Below, in pieces: positions 55,120 to 64,000 of a DNA stretch of 64,000 nt; the stretch's first letter is position 1, and every line of letters starts with the position of its first letter. Origin of the DNA: Pseudomonas guineae (GTDB lineage Bacteria > Pseudomonadota > Gammaproteobacteria > Pseudomonadales > Pseudomonadaceae); the NCBI RefSeq assembly GCF_900113745.1, contig NZ_FOQL01000001.1, positions 1,550,001-1,614,000 on the forward strand. Reading direction: 5' to 3'. The notes below the pieces were generated by a model. That model saw nothing but the letters and a program-made list of their open reading frames with translations. It did no database searches and was not told the origin of the DNA. Made by a program: the position numbers and the translations under genes.

Positions 55120-55120
<1 letters not shown>
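54296..55120 (-). CDS. aroE: Shikimate dehydrogenase
   Basis: This 274-aa enzyme reduces 3-dehydroshikimate with NADPH. Features are [26 protein letters not shown] with the catalytic Lys, [13 protein letters not shown] with the Asp, and the NADP loop [15 protein letters not shown]. It overlaps hemF by one base (TGATG) and forms the usual Pseudomonas hemF-aroE pair. Confidence 0.97.
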
Positions 55121-57204
<2,084 letters not shown>

Positions 57205-57210
57205 AAATCC

Positions 57211-57280
57211 GTAGGGTGGGTGGCGCCGCCACAAAACGTGCATCCCGTGAGGTGCCCGGGCGTCGCGTAACCCACCGTGC
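57211..57280. repeat. REP-like inverted repeat after qor
   Basis: GTAGGGTGGGT (57211-57221) and ACCCACCGTGC (57270-57280) give matching GGTGGGT/ACCCACC arms around about 48 bases. Sequences starting GTAGGGTGGGT are common extragenic repeats in Pseudomonas. It lies between convergent qor and tsaC. Confidence 0.6.
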
Positions 57281-57297
57281 ATAGGCGCGGACAGCCT

Positions 57298-57855
57298 TCA
57301 GGATGGCCTTATCACATCCCCAGTGATCAGATCACGGATCAGGCTGGGGTTCTTACGCCCGCCCAAAGCCCCACCGAGTACCCGATCCAGCTGGCCGGGA
57401 AAGTACTGCTCGACGCGCAAACGACTCCGGGCAGAGGGACGCCCGGCCGGATTAGCCGACGTCGAGACCAGCGGACCAGTCAAACGACAGAGGGCACGCA
57501 CCTGTGGATGATCGCTAACGCGCAGGGCCACGCTGTTGTGCTGGCCGCTGATCCACTCGGGCAAGCGGTTCTGATGCGGCACCAGCCAGGTGTTGGGCCC
57601 TGGCCAGCTACCGGTCAGCCGCGCCAACCAGATTTCCGGGAGGTCCTCGAGGAGAAAGTCGAACTGCTCGATATCGGCTGCCACCAGAATCAGCCCCTTG
57701 TCCACGGGCCGCTCTTTCAGCGCAAGCAAGCGCTCCACCGCTTCGCCATGCCAAGGGTCACAGCCCAGCCCCCATACTGCCTCGGTCGGATAGGCAATCA
57801 CCCCGCCATTGCGCACGACCCGTGCGGCCTGTTGTATTTGCCAGTTACTGACCAT
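57298..57855 (-). CDS. tsaC: Threonylcarbamoyl-AMP synthase
   Basis: This 185-aa YrdC/Sua5-type enzyme makes threonylcarbamoyl-AMP for tRNA t6A. It has [30 protein letters not shown] and [13 protein letters not shown]. Length is right for the short TsaC form. It is 41 bases after dprA on the same strand. Confidence 0.95.
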   Translation of the reverse strand: MVSNWQIQQAARVVRNGGVIAYPTEAVWGLGCDPWHGEAVERLLALKERPVDKGLILVAADIEQFDFLLEDLPEIWLARLTGSWPGPNTWLVPHQNRLPEWISGQHNSVALRVSDHPQVRALCRLTGPLVSTSANPAGRPSARSRLRVEQYFPGQLDRVLGGALGGRKNPSLIRDLITGDVIRPS

Positions 57856-57896
57856 TGACTGCTCTCCACTAACGACTGGCGGGCAGTGTATCCAAG

Positions 57897-59000
57897 CTAA
57901 GGCGCGCGGCCCACCCAGCGACCGCCTTCACAGGCCACACGACCGCCCAGCTCCAACTCCGTTAGCGCGGCCAAAACCTCGGCCAGCGGCAAACCACTGG
58001 CCGCCACCAGTGCCTCACTGCTATGCGGCGCGGCATGTAATAGGTCCAGCAAGGGATGGCTGTAAGACTCCGGCTTGCTCGCTGCACTGATAGGCGGCTG
58101 CGCTTGCCAACCACGCAAGGCCTGCAAAATATCTTCGATACCTTCCACCAGCGTCGCCCCTTCGCGGATCAACTGATGGCAGCCACGTGCACCGGGATGG
58201 TGGATTGAGCCAGGGATCGCATACACCTCGCGGCCCTGCTCGGCGGCCAGGCGCGCAGTGATCAGCGAGCCACTGGACGGGCTGGCTTCTACCACCAACA
58301 CGCCCACCGAGAGGCCACTGATAATTCTGTTACGTCGCGGAAAGTTGCTGGCATGGGGCGGGCAACCCAACGGTAACTCGGAGACCAACGCTCCGCCTTG
58401 GGCAATAATCGCCGCCGCTAGCGGCTTATGCCGCGCCGGATACAGGCACTGCAAGCCGGTCCCAAGCACCGCGACTGTCTTACCGCAGGCATCCAGTGCG
58501 CCCTGGTGGGCCGCGCCATCGATGCCAAGCGCCAAACCACTGGTAATCACAAAGCCACCACCGGCCAGGCTGCGGGCAAAGCTGTGCGCAGTATCCAGGC
58601 CAGGCCGCGATGCACGCCGGCTACCAACCATGGCCAGTTGCGGCTGTTCCAGCAACGTCGGGTCGCCCTGCACAAACAACAGCGGCGGAGCATCCGCCAG
58701 TTCGGCCAGTAACCCGGGATAAATAGGGTCGTCCCACATCAGCAAGTGCTGCGTCTCGCTCTCCAGCCAGGCCAGACTTTGCGCGGCTCGCTCGCGCACG
58801 GCTTCACTGCGCCGCGCTTCACTGCAGGCCTGCGGCAAACCCAAAGAACGCCAGGCGCTGGCCGGTGCGCTGAGCGCGGCAGACGCGCTGCCAAAGGCAC
58901 TGAGTAATTTGCGAAAACGGCGGGGGCCCAGCTCTGGCAGGCAATGCAGGCGCAGACGGGCTTCAAGCTCGGCGGGGGAAATAAAGGCAGGTTGCGACAT
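57897..59000 (-). CDS. dprA: DNA-processing protein DprA
   Basis: This 367-aa protein loads RecA on incoming single-stranded DNA. The Rossmann-type part has [40 protein letters not shown] and [13 protein letters not shown] winged helix (about 305-367) ends it. I chose ATG 59000 because AAGGA is nine bases upstream; ATG 59009 lacks that spacing. Confidence 0.95.
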   Translation of the reverse strand: MSQPAFISPAELEARLRLHCLPELGPRRFRKLLSAFGSASAALSAPASAWRSLGLPQACSEARRSEAVRERAAQSLAWLESETQHLLMWDDPIYPGLLAELADAPPLLFVQGDPTLLEQPQLAMVGSRRASRPGLDTAHSFARSLAGGGFVITSGLALGIDGAAHQGALDACGKTVAVLGTGLQCLYPARHKPLAAAIIAQGGALVSELPLGCPPHASNFPRRNRIISGLSVGVLVVEASPSSGSLITARLAAEQGREVYAIPGSIHHPGARGCHQLIREGATLVEGIEDILQALRGWQAQPPISAASKPESYSHPLLDLLHAAPHSSEALVAASGLPLAEVLAALTELELGGRVACEGGRWVGRAP

Positions 59001-59072
59001 TGGGATCATCCTTGATCGGTCGCGCCGCGGGAGCGGCAGAGTTAGGTCAGGCAGCCAGGGCTGGCATGCCAT

Positions 59073-59096
59073 AAAAAGCCCCACATTCGCGGGGCT
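59073..59096 (-). terminator. Terminator after the lysM gene
   Basis: On the minus strand GCCCC, a nine-base loop and GGGGC followed by five T form a short terminator just after the LysM protein's stop. It separates it from dprA. Confidence 0.8.
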
Positions 59097-59103
59097 CTCA
59101 GTG

Positions 59104-60129
59104 TTACGGGTTACGCACTTTGTCCATCAGTTCAAGCGAGCGTGAAGCACCCAGCACCAGGCCATAGCTGAGCTTGTCGTAGGTGCGAAACACCATCAGC
59201 AAGCCCGAACGCTCATCAGGGATCTTCACCGAGTCACCGGTTATGCGGTCACGTACGGTTTCGCCGGTTTTGTAGATCGCCAGTACGTTACCTTCACTCA
59301 GGCCATCACGGGCACCTTTGTTGATGGTGACCACGTCAAACTGACCAATCTGGGTCACGCCGCGCGGTACATCGAGGATCACCCCGTTGATCTCAGCGGC
59401 CGGCTCACTCGGCATAAAGGTCGAATTGATCGCACGCTCTTCGGTGGCGAACAGTCGGTCTCCAAGGCGCACTTCCTGGGTCGAACGGGTCAGCATCATG
59501 GTACCGACGTCACCTTCCTCGGCGACAATTTGACCGGAGCCGATATCGTCGGCGTTGATGCCGAGGAATTCCTTGGTCTCAGGGTCTGTATAGGTTTTGC
59601 CCTGACGGAAGATGCCGTAAGCCGGCGCTGACTCGTCAAACACACCGCGGGCATACACACGATCACCGGCACCGCTGACAACGCGCTCGGCGTTGCCGGC
59701 GACGATATACGGCGCGCCTAGAAACTGCTCGGGCTTATCAATGATGCGGTTACTCAGCAGGAAGCTGTTGATTGCCTCCAGCGGAATGGCCGGAATGGCC
59801 TCAGCCATCGGCGTGCTGCGGATCTGCGGCGACAGTTTAATGGTGCCTCGCGACGCACCGCGGTTAAGCATCAGGCGTGGCTGACCATCGACATACACCA
59901 AGCTCAGCAGGTCGCCCGGGTAAATCAGATGAGGATTTTCCACCTGTGGGTTGGCATGCCAGATTTCTGGCCATTTCCACGGCTGGCTAAGGAATTTTCC
60001 AGAAATATCCCAGAGGGTATCGCCCTTGACCACGGTATAACGGTCTGGGTGACCGTCCTTGAGTTGCACGGCGGCCTGGGCCAAGCCACTTGCCGCAACC
60101 AGCAGCAGGGCGAGTAGTGATTTCCTCAT
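59104..60129 (-). CDS. Exported LysM-domain protein
   Basis: This 341-aa protein has a signal peptide (cleavage near AQA-AV, 19/20) and a LysM domain (about 30-80, with YTVVKGDTLWDISGKFL and PHLIYPGDLLSLV). The rest is the DUF-type region always found with this Pseudomonas LysM protein (RGVTQIGQFDVVTINKGARDGL). It binds peptidoglycan in the envelope. ATG 60129 starts the signal peptide. It is divergent from def, the PA0020-def arrangement. Confidence 0.93.
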   Translation of the reverse strand: MRKSLLALLLVAASGLAQAAVQLKDGHPDRYTVVKGDTLWDISGKFLSQPWKWPEIWHANPQVENPHLIYPGDLLSLVYVDGQPRLMLNRGASRGTIKLSPQIRSTPMAEAIPAIPLEAINSFLLSNRIIDKPEQFLGAPYIVAGNAERVVSGAGDRVYARGVFDESAPAYGIFRQGKTYTDPETKEFLGINADDIGSGQIVAEEGDVGTMMLTRSTQEVRLGDRLFATEERAINSTFMPSEPAAEINGVILDVPRGVTQIGQFDVVTINKGARDGLSEGNVLAIYKTGETVRDRITGDSVKIPDERSGLLMVFRTYDKLSYGLVLGASRSLELMDKVRNP

Positions 60130-60281
60130 GCGGTGAATCCCTTTATTATGTGCCTTCACGTAGAGCGCCCTAGCGCCGCGACAAAACCCAGTCGTGCTGC
60201 GGCGTGAAGCCGTTTTTCAATGCTGCTCATCATCTTAGCAGCGGATTTTGACTTTATTCCACAAGTGCATCACAAACGCAT

Positions 60282-60788
60282 ATGGCGATTCTAAATATCC
60301 TCGAGTTTCCCGATCCGCGCCTGCGCACCATCGCCAAGCCGGTGGAAGTGGTTGATGACGCCTTGCGTCAGCTGATCGACGACATGTTTGAAACCATGTA
60401 TGACGCACCGGGCATCGGCCTCGCGGCCAGCCAGGTTAACGTGCACAAGCGTCTGGTGGTGATGGACCTGTCCGAAGACAAGTCCGAGCCCCGGGTGTTT
60501 ATCAACCCTGAATTCGAACCGCTGACCGAAGAAATGGATCAGTACCAGGAAGGCTGCCTGTCGGTGCCGGGGTTCTACGAGAACGTCGACCGCCCGCAAA
60601 AGGTCAAAATCAAGGCGTTGGACCGCGATGGCAAGCCCTACGAGCTGATCGCCGAAGGTCTGCTGGCCGTCTGTATCCAGCACGAATGTGATCACCTCAA
60701 TGGCAAGCTGTTTGTCGATTACCTGTCTAATCTCAAACGCGACCGCATCAAGAAGAAGCTGGAAAAGCAACATCGCCAGCAGGCTTGA
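60282..60788 (+). CDS. def: Peptide deformylase
   Basis: This 168-aa enzyme removes the formyl group from new proteins. The metal site is Cys92 (EGCLS), His134 and His138 (QHECDHLNG), with catalytic Glu135, and GIGLAASQ is present. It leads the def-fmt-rsmB-trkA run. Confidence 0.98.
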   Translation: MAILNILEFPDPRLRTIAKPVEVVDDALRQLIDDMFETMYDAPGIGLAASQVNVHKRLVVMDLSEDKSEPRVFINPEFEPLTEEMDQYQEGCLSVPGFYENVDRPQKVKIKALDRDGKPYELIAEGLLAVCIQHECDHLNGKLFVDYLSNLKRDRIKKKLEKQHRQQA

Positions 60789-60801
60789 GCCACATCTTTA
60801 C

Positions 60802-60830
60802 AAAGGCTTGCTGCGGCAAGCCTTTTTCTT
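60802..60830 (+). terminator. Hairpin terminator between def and fmt
   Basis: AAAGGCTTGC, TGCG, GCAAGCCTTT and a T-rich tail form a strong terminator 14 bases after def. Part of def transcription should stop here, or read through to fmt. Confidence 0.88.
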
Positions 60831-60847
60831 TTTAGCAGTGAGAATCC

Positions 60848-61792
60848 ATGTCTGAGTCTTTGCGTATTGTTTTTGCCGGCACTCCGGAATTCGCCGCCGA
60901 GCACCTCAAAGCCCTGCTCGACACGCCACACCAGATCATTGCCGTGTACAGCCAGCCAGACCGCCCGGCCGGTCGCGGGCAGAAACTCACGCCCAGCCCG
61001 GTCAAACAACTCGCCCTGCAACACACCATCCCGGTGTATCAACCACAAACCCTGCGCGACCCAGCGACGCAAGCCGAACTGGCTGCGCTCAAGCCCGACC
61101 TGATGGTGGTGGTCGCCTATGGCCTGATCCTGCCGCAAGTGGTGCTCGATACCCCGCGCCTGGGTTGTATTAATAGTCATGCGTCCTTGTTGCCGCGCTG
61201 GCGCGGTGCCGCGCCGATTCAGCGCGCGATCGAAGCCGGTGATGCCGAGTCAGGTGTCACCGTGATGCAGATGGAAGCAGGCCTGGACACCGGGCCGATG
61301 CTGCTGAAAGTCAGCACTGCCATCATTGCCGCAGACAGCGGCGGTAGCTTGCATGACCGCTTGGCAGCGCTCGGCCCACCGGCCGTTATCGAGGCCATTC
61401 GTGGTTTGGCCGCTGGCACGTTGAAAGGTCAGGTGCAAGACGACAGCCTGGCCACTTATGCGCACAAGCTAAACAAGGATGAGGCGCGGATAGACTGGAG
61501 CCGCCCAGCCGTTGAGCTGGAGCGCCTGGTGCGGGCTTTCCACCCGTGGCCGATCTGCCACAGCACACTAAACGGCGAAGCTCTGAAAGTGCATGCCGCG
61601 CAGATGGGCGAGGGCAGTGGTGCGCCCGGAACCATTCTCGCCGCCGACAAGTCCGGGCTGACCGTGGCCTGCGATACGGGCGCGCTGCGCCTGACGCGCC
61701 TGCAACTGCCAGGCGGCAAAGCGCTGAATTTCAGTGATCTGTTCAACAGCCGGCGCGAGCAGTTCGCCGCCGGCTTGGTGCTCGGTCAATGA
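60848..61792 (+). CDS. fmt: Methionyl-tRNA formyltransferase
   Basis: This 314-aa enzyme formylates initiator methionyl-tRNA. It has [15 protein letters not shown] at the start, and [20 protein letters not shown] with the catalytic Asn/His, followed by a C-terminal OB-fold. It overlaps rsmB by four bases (ATGA). Confidence 0.97.
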   Translation: MSESLRIVFAGTPEFAAEHLKALLDTPHQIIAVYSQPDRPAGRGQKLTPSPVKQLALQHTIPVYQPQTLRDPATQAELAALKPDLMVVVAYGLILPQVVLDTPRLGCINSHASLLPRWRGAAPIQRAIEAGDAESGVTVMQMEAGLDTGPMLLKVSTAIIAADSGGSLHDRLAALGPPAVIEAIRGLAAGTLKGQVQDDSLATYAHKLNKDEARIDWSRPAVELERLVRAFHPWPICHSTLNGEALKVHAAQMGEGSGAPGTILAADKSGLTVACDTGALRLTRLQLPGGKALNFSDLFNSRREQFAAGLVLGQ

Positions 61793-63102
61793 ACCCTCGC
61801 CTCGCTGCCGCCCGCGCCCTGGCCGTGGTGCTCAATGGCAAAGCCTCACTGGGTAGCAGCCTGCCGCCGTTACTGGATAAAGTTGAACTGCGCGACCGTG
61901 GTTTAACCCAGGATCTAGCCTTTGGCACCGCCCGCTGGCAGCCACGCTTGGCCCTTATCGCCGAGACGCTGCTGCAAAAGCCTTTCAAGGCTGTAGACCG
62001 GGATGTCGAGGCGCTACTGCTGATCGGTCTGTATCAGTTGTTCTACACCCGTATTCCGGCCCATGCTGCCATCGGTGAAACCGTGGCCTGTATCGACAAG
62101 CTGAAGAAGCCTTCGCTCAAAGGCCTGCTCAACGCCGTGCTGCGTAATGCCCAGCGTGACAGCGAAATCATTATCGCCAGCTTGGACCGCGACCCGGTGT
62201 TGCACACTGCGCATCCGCGCTGGCTGCAAAAAGCTCTGAAAGCCCAGTGGCCAGAGCAGTGGGAGGCGATTTGCGCGGCCAACAACGCCCATCCGCCGCT
62301 GATTCTGCGGGTCAACCGCCGCCTTGGCAGCCGCGATGAGTACCTGGCCGAACTGCGCCGCGTTGGTTTCGAAGCCGAGCCTTGTACGTTCAGCCGCGAC
62401 GGCATCCGTTTGCTTCAGGCCTGTGATGTCACCACGCTGCCGGGCTTTGCCGAAGGCCGCGTCAGTGTGCAGGACGAAGCAGCGCAACTGGCGGCCGAGT
62501 TGCTCGACCTCGCCTCCGGCCAACGCGTGCTGGACGCCTGCGCCGCGCCAGGCGGCAAGACCTGCCATCTGCTCGAAGCCGAACCGGCACTGGCCGGCGT
62601 GGTCGCGGTGGATCTGGAAGAAAAGCGCCTGGTGCGGGTGCGCGAGAACCTCAAGCGCCTGGGCCTAGACGCCGAGCTGATCGCCGCCGACGGCCGCGAC
62701 TTGGACGCCTGGTGGGACGGCAAGCCGTTCCAGCGCATCCTGCTCGATGCACCGTGCTCGGCCACCGGCGTGATCCGTCGTCACCCTGATATCAAACTGA
62801 CCCGCCAGCCCGGCGACATTGCTGCCTTGGCGCAGTTGCAGGGCGAACTGCTCGATGCCCTGTGGCAAACCCTGGAAGTCGGCGGCATCCTGCTCTACGC
62901 CACCTGCTCGGTGATGCCAGCGGAGAACAGCGAGAACATCGCCGCCTTCCTCGCCCGCACCCCAGGTGCCCGTGAGCTGGATATTGCCGGGGCGTTCGGT
63001 CATAAAACCGCTCACGGTCGCCAGCTATTCCCGCAAGTAGACGGCCACGACGGCTTCTACTATGCCAAGCTGATGAAAATCGCCGCCGCCCCCCGCGGCT
63101 GA
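61789..63102 (+). CDS. rsmB: 16S rRNA m5C967 methyltransferase
   Basis: This 437-aa enzyme has a NusB-like RNA-binding domain (about 1-140) and a class I methyltransferase domain. The SAM motif is [15 protein letters not shown], the first Cys is in [19 protein letters not shown] and the catalytic Cys373 is in [11 protein letters not shown]. It overlaps fmt by four bases. Confidence 0.97.
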   Translation: MNPRLAAARALAVVLNGKASLGSSLPPLLDKVELRDRGLTQDLAFGTARWQPRLALIAETLLQKPFKAVDRDVEALLLIGLYQLFYTRIPAHAAIGETVACIDKLKKPSLKGLLNAVLRNAQRDSEIIIASLDRDPVLHTAHPRWLQKALKAQWPEQWEAICAANNAHPPLILRVNRRLGSRDEYLAELRRVGFEAEPCTFSRDGIRLLQACDVTTLPGFAEGRVSVQDEAAQLAAELLDLASGQRVLDACAAPGGKTCHLLEAEPALAGVVAVDLEEKRLVRVRENLKRLGLDAELIAADGRDLDAWWDGKPFQRILLDAPCSATGVIRRHPDIKLTRQPGDIAALAQLQGELLDALWQTLEVGGILLYATCSVMPAENSENIAAFLARTPGARELDIAGAFGHKTAHGRQLFPQVDGHDGFYYAKLMKIAAAPRG

Positions 63103-63114
63103 GGAACAGACTGC

Positions 63115-64000
63115 ATGAAGATCATCATTCTCGGTGCAGGCCAGGTTGGCGGCACGCTGGCGGAACACTTGGCCAGCGAAGCCAACGACATCACCGTGGT
63201 CGACACCGACGGCGAGCGTCTGCGTGACCTCGGCGATCGCCTAGATATCCGCACTGTGCAGGGCCGTGGCTCGTTCCCGACGGTGTTACGCCAGGCCGGT
63301 GCAGACGATGCCGACATGCTGGTGGCGGTGACCAACAGCGACGAGATCAACATGATCGCCTGCCAGGTGGCCTACAGCCTGTTCCACACCCCGACCAAGA
63401 TTGCCCGGGTGCGCGAAGCGGCCTACCTGACACGCAGTGGCCTGTTCTGCAACGAATCGATCCCGGTCGACGTGCTGATCAGCCCTGAGCAGGTGGTGAC
63501 CAATTACATCAAGCGCCTGATCGAATACCCCGGTGCGCTGCAGGTCATCGACTTTGCCGACGGCAAAGCCCAGCTGGTCGCGGTCAAGGCCTACTACGGC
63601 GGCCCACTGGTCGGTCAGCAACTGCGTCAGTTGCGCGAACACATGCCCAATGTCGACACGCGCGTGGCGGCGATCTTCCGCCGCAACCGGGCGATCATGC
63701 CGAAGGGCGACACCGTGATCGAAGCCGATGACGAAGTGTTCTTTATCGCCGCCAAGGCGCATATCCGCGCGGTGATGAGCGAAATGCGCCGCATGGAAGA
63801 CAGCTACAAGAAAATCGTCATCGCCGGCGGCGGGCACATCGGCGAGCGCCTGGCCGAAGCCATCGAGAGCCGCTACCAGGTGAAGATTATCGAGATGAAC
63901 CCGGCGCGCTGCCGCTACCTCTCGGAAACCCTCGATAGCACCATCGTGCTGCAGGGCAGCGCCTCGGACCGCGACCTGCTGGTGGAAGAAAACATCAGCG
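63115..64000 (+). CDS. trkA: TrkA potassium-uptake regulator (5' part)
   Basis: The first 295 codons are present; the gene runs out of the window. An N-terminal NAD-binding RCK domain starts [20 protein letters not shown] with a second one at about residue 232 ([20 protein letters not shown]), and a TrkA_C domain is between them. It is cytoplasmic and controls the Trk potassium channel. It follows rsmB by 12 bases. Confidence 0.97.
   Translation, partial: MKIIILGAGQVGGTLAEHLASEANDITVVDTDGERLRDLGDRLDIRTVQGRGSFPTVLRQAGADDADMLVAVTNSDEINMIACQVAYSLFHTPTKIARVREAAYLTRSGLFCNESIPVDVLISPEQVVTNYIKRLIEYPGALQVIDFADGKAQLVAVKAYYGGPLVGQQLRQLREHMPNVDTRVAAIFRRNRAIMPKGDTVIEADDEVFFIAAKAHIRAVMSEMRRMEDSYKKIVIAGGGHIGERLAEAIESRYQVKIIEMNPARCRYLSETLDSTIVLQGSASDRDLLVEENIS

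Overview
The window is a GC-rich chromosome segment, about 60% G+C by eye, from a Pseudomonas or close relative. The evidence is the H2-type type VI secretion gene order tssK-tssL-tssM-stp1-stk1-vgrG, the divergent hmp/norR pair, gabDT, a guanidinobutyrase very like P. aeruginosa GbuA, and the block trkA-rsmB-fmt-def-lysM-dprA-tsaC-qor-hemF-aroE. From memory, that block matches PAO1 PA0016-PA0025 beside the replication origin. The window starts inside tssK and ends inside trkA.

Region 1 (1-15.3 kb) is the 3' end of a T6SS cluster and its payload. After the membrane complex and the Ser/Thr phosphatase/kinase pair come vgrG, an exported lipoprotein, and a 1006-aa effector with two M23-like regions, an SH3b insert, an EF-hand and a GH19-like C-terminus. 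Two more exported proteins follow, the first overlapping the effector by 11 bp; they are good immunity candidates. A third of a second vgrG (fragment, frameshifted) then begins directly after a perfect 28-bp palindrome.

Region 2 (15.3-25.6 kb) holds hmp and divergent norR with three NorR boxes, tRNA-Arg(CCG), gabD-gabT, and a leftward unit of membrane protein, BLUF photoreceptor and GGDEF/EAL protein, which suggests light input to c-di-GMP.

Region 3 (25.7-32 kb) is a tightly packed rightward operon: ArsS radical SAM protein, a sodium-symporter family transporter, a metallophosphoesterase, a TVP38-flavin disulfide reductase fusion and a DUF3047 protein. There is no arsM in view. It looks like a metabolite or arsenical pathway whose full chemistry cannot be read from sequence.

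Region 4 (32-46.4 kb) is catabolic and accessory. It contains LysR/gbuA with an NTF2-like protein, NCS1 permease, MBL hydrolase, aldehyde dehydrogenase and FAD oxidoreductase; a chemoreceptor with a C-terminal sensor-like extension; a DJ-1 family protein; a double cupin; an Old Yellow Enzyme with divergent MerR regulator; and a PuuB/DadA-like oxidase.

Region 5 (46.4-64 kb) has a PhoD-like phosphatase, a Crp/Fnr regulator, an Mpo1-like membrane protein, a small exported protein, modABC with a ModE-like box, a methyltransferase, and the conserved near-origin housekeeping block. REP-like inverted repeats sit at two gene ends.
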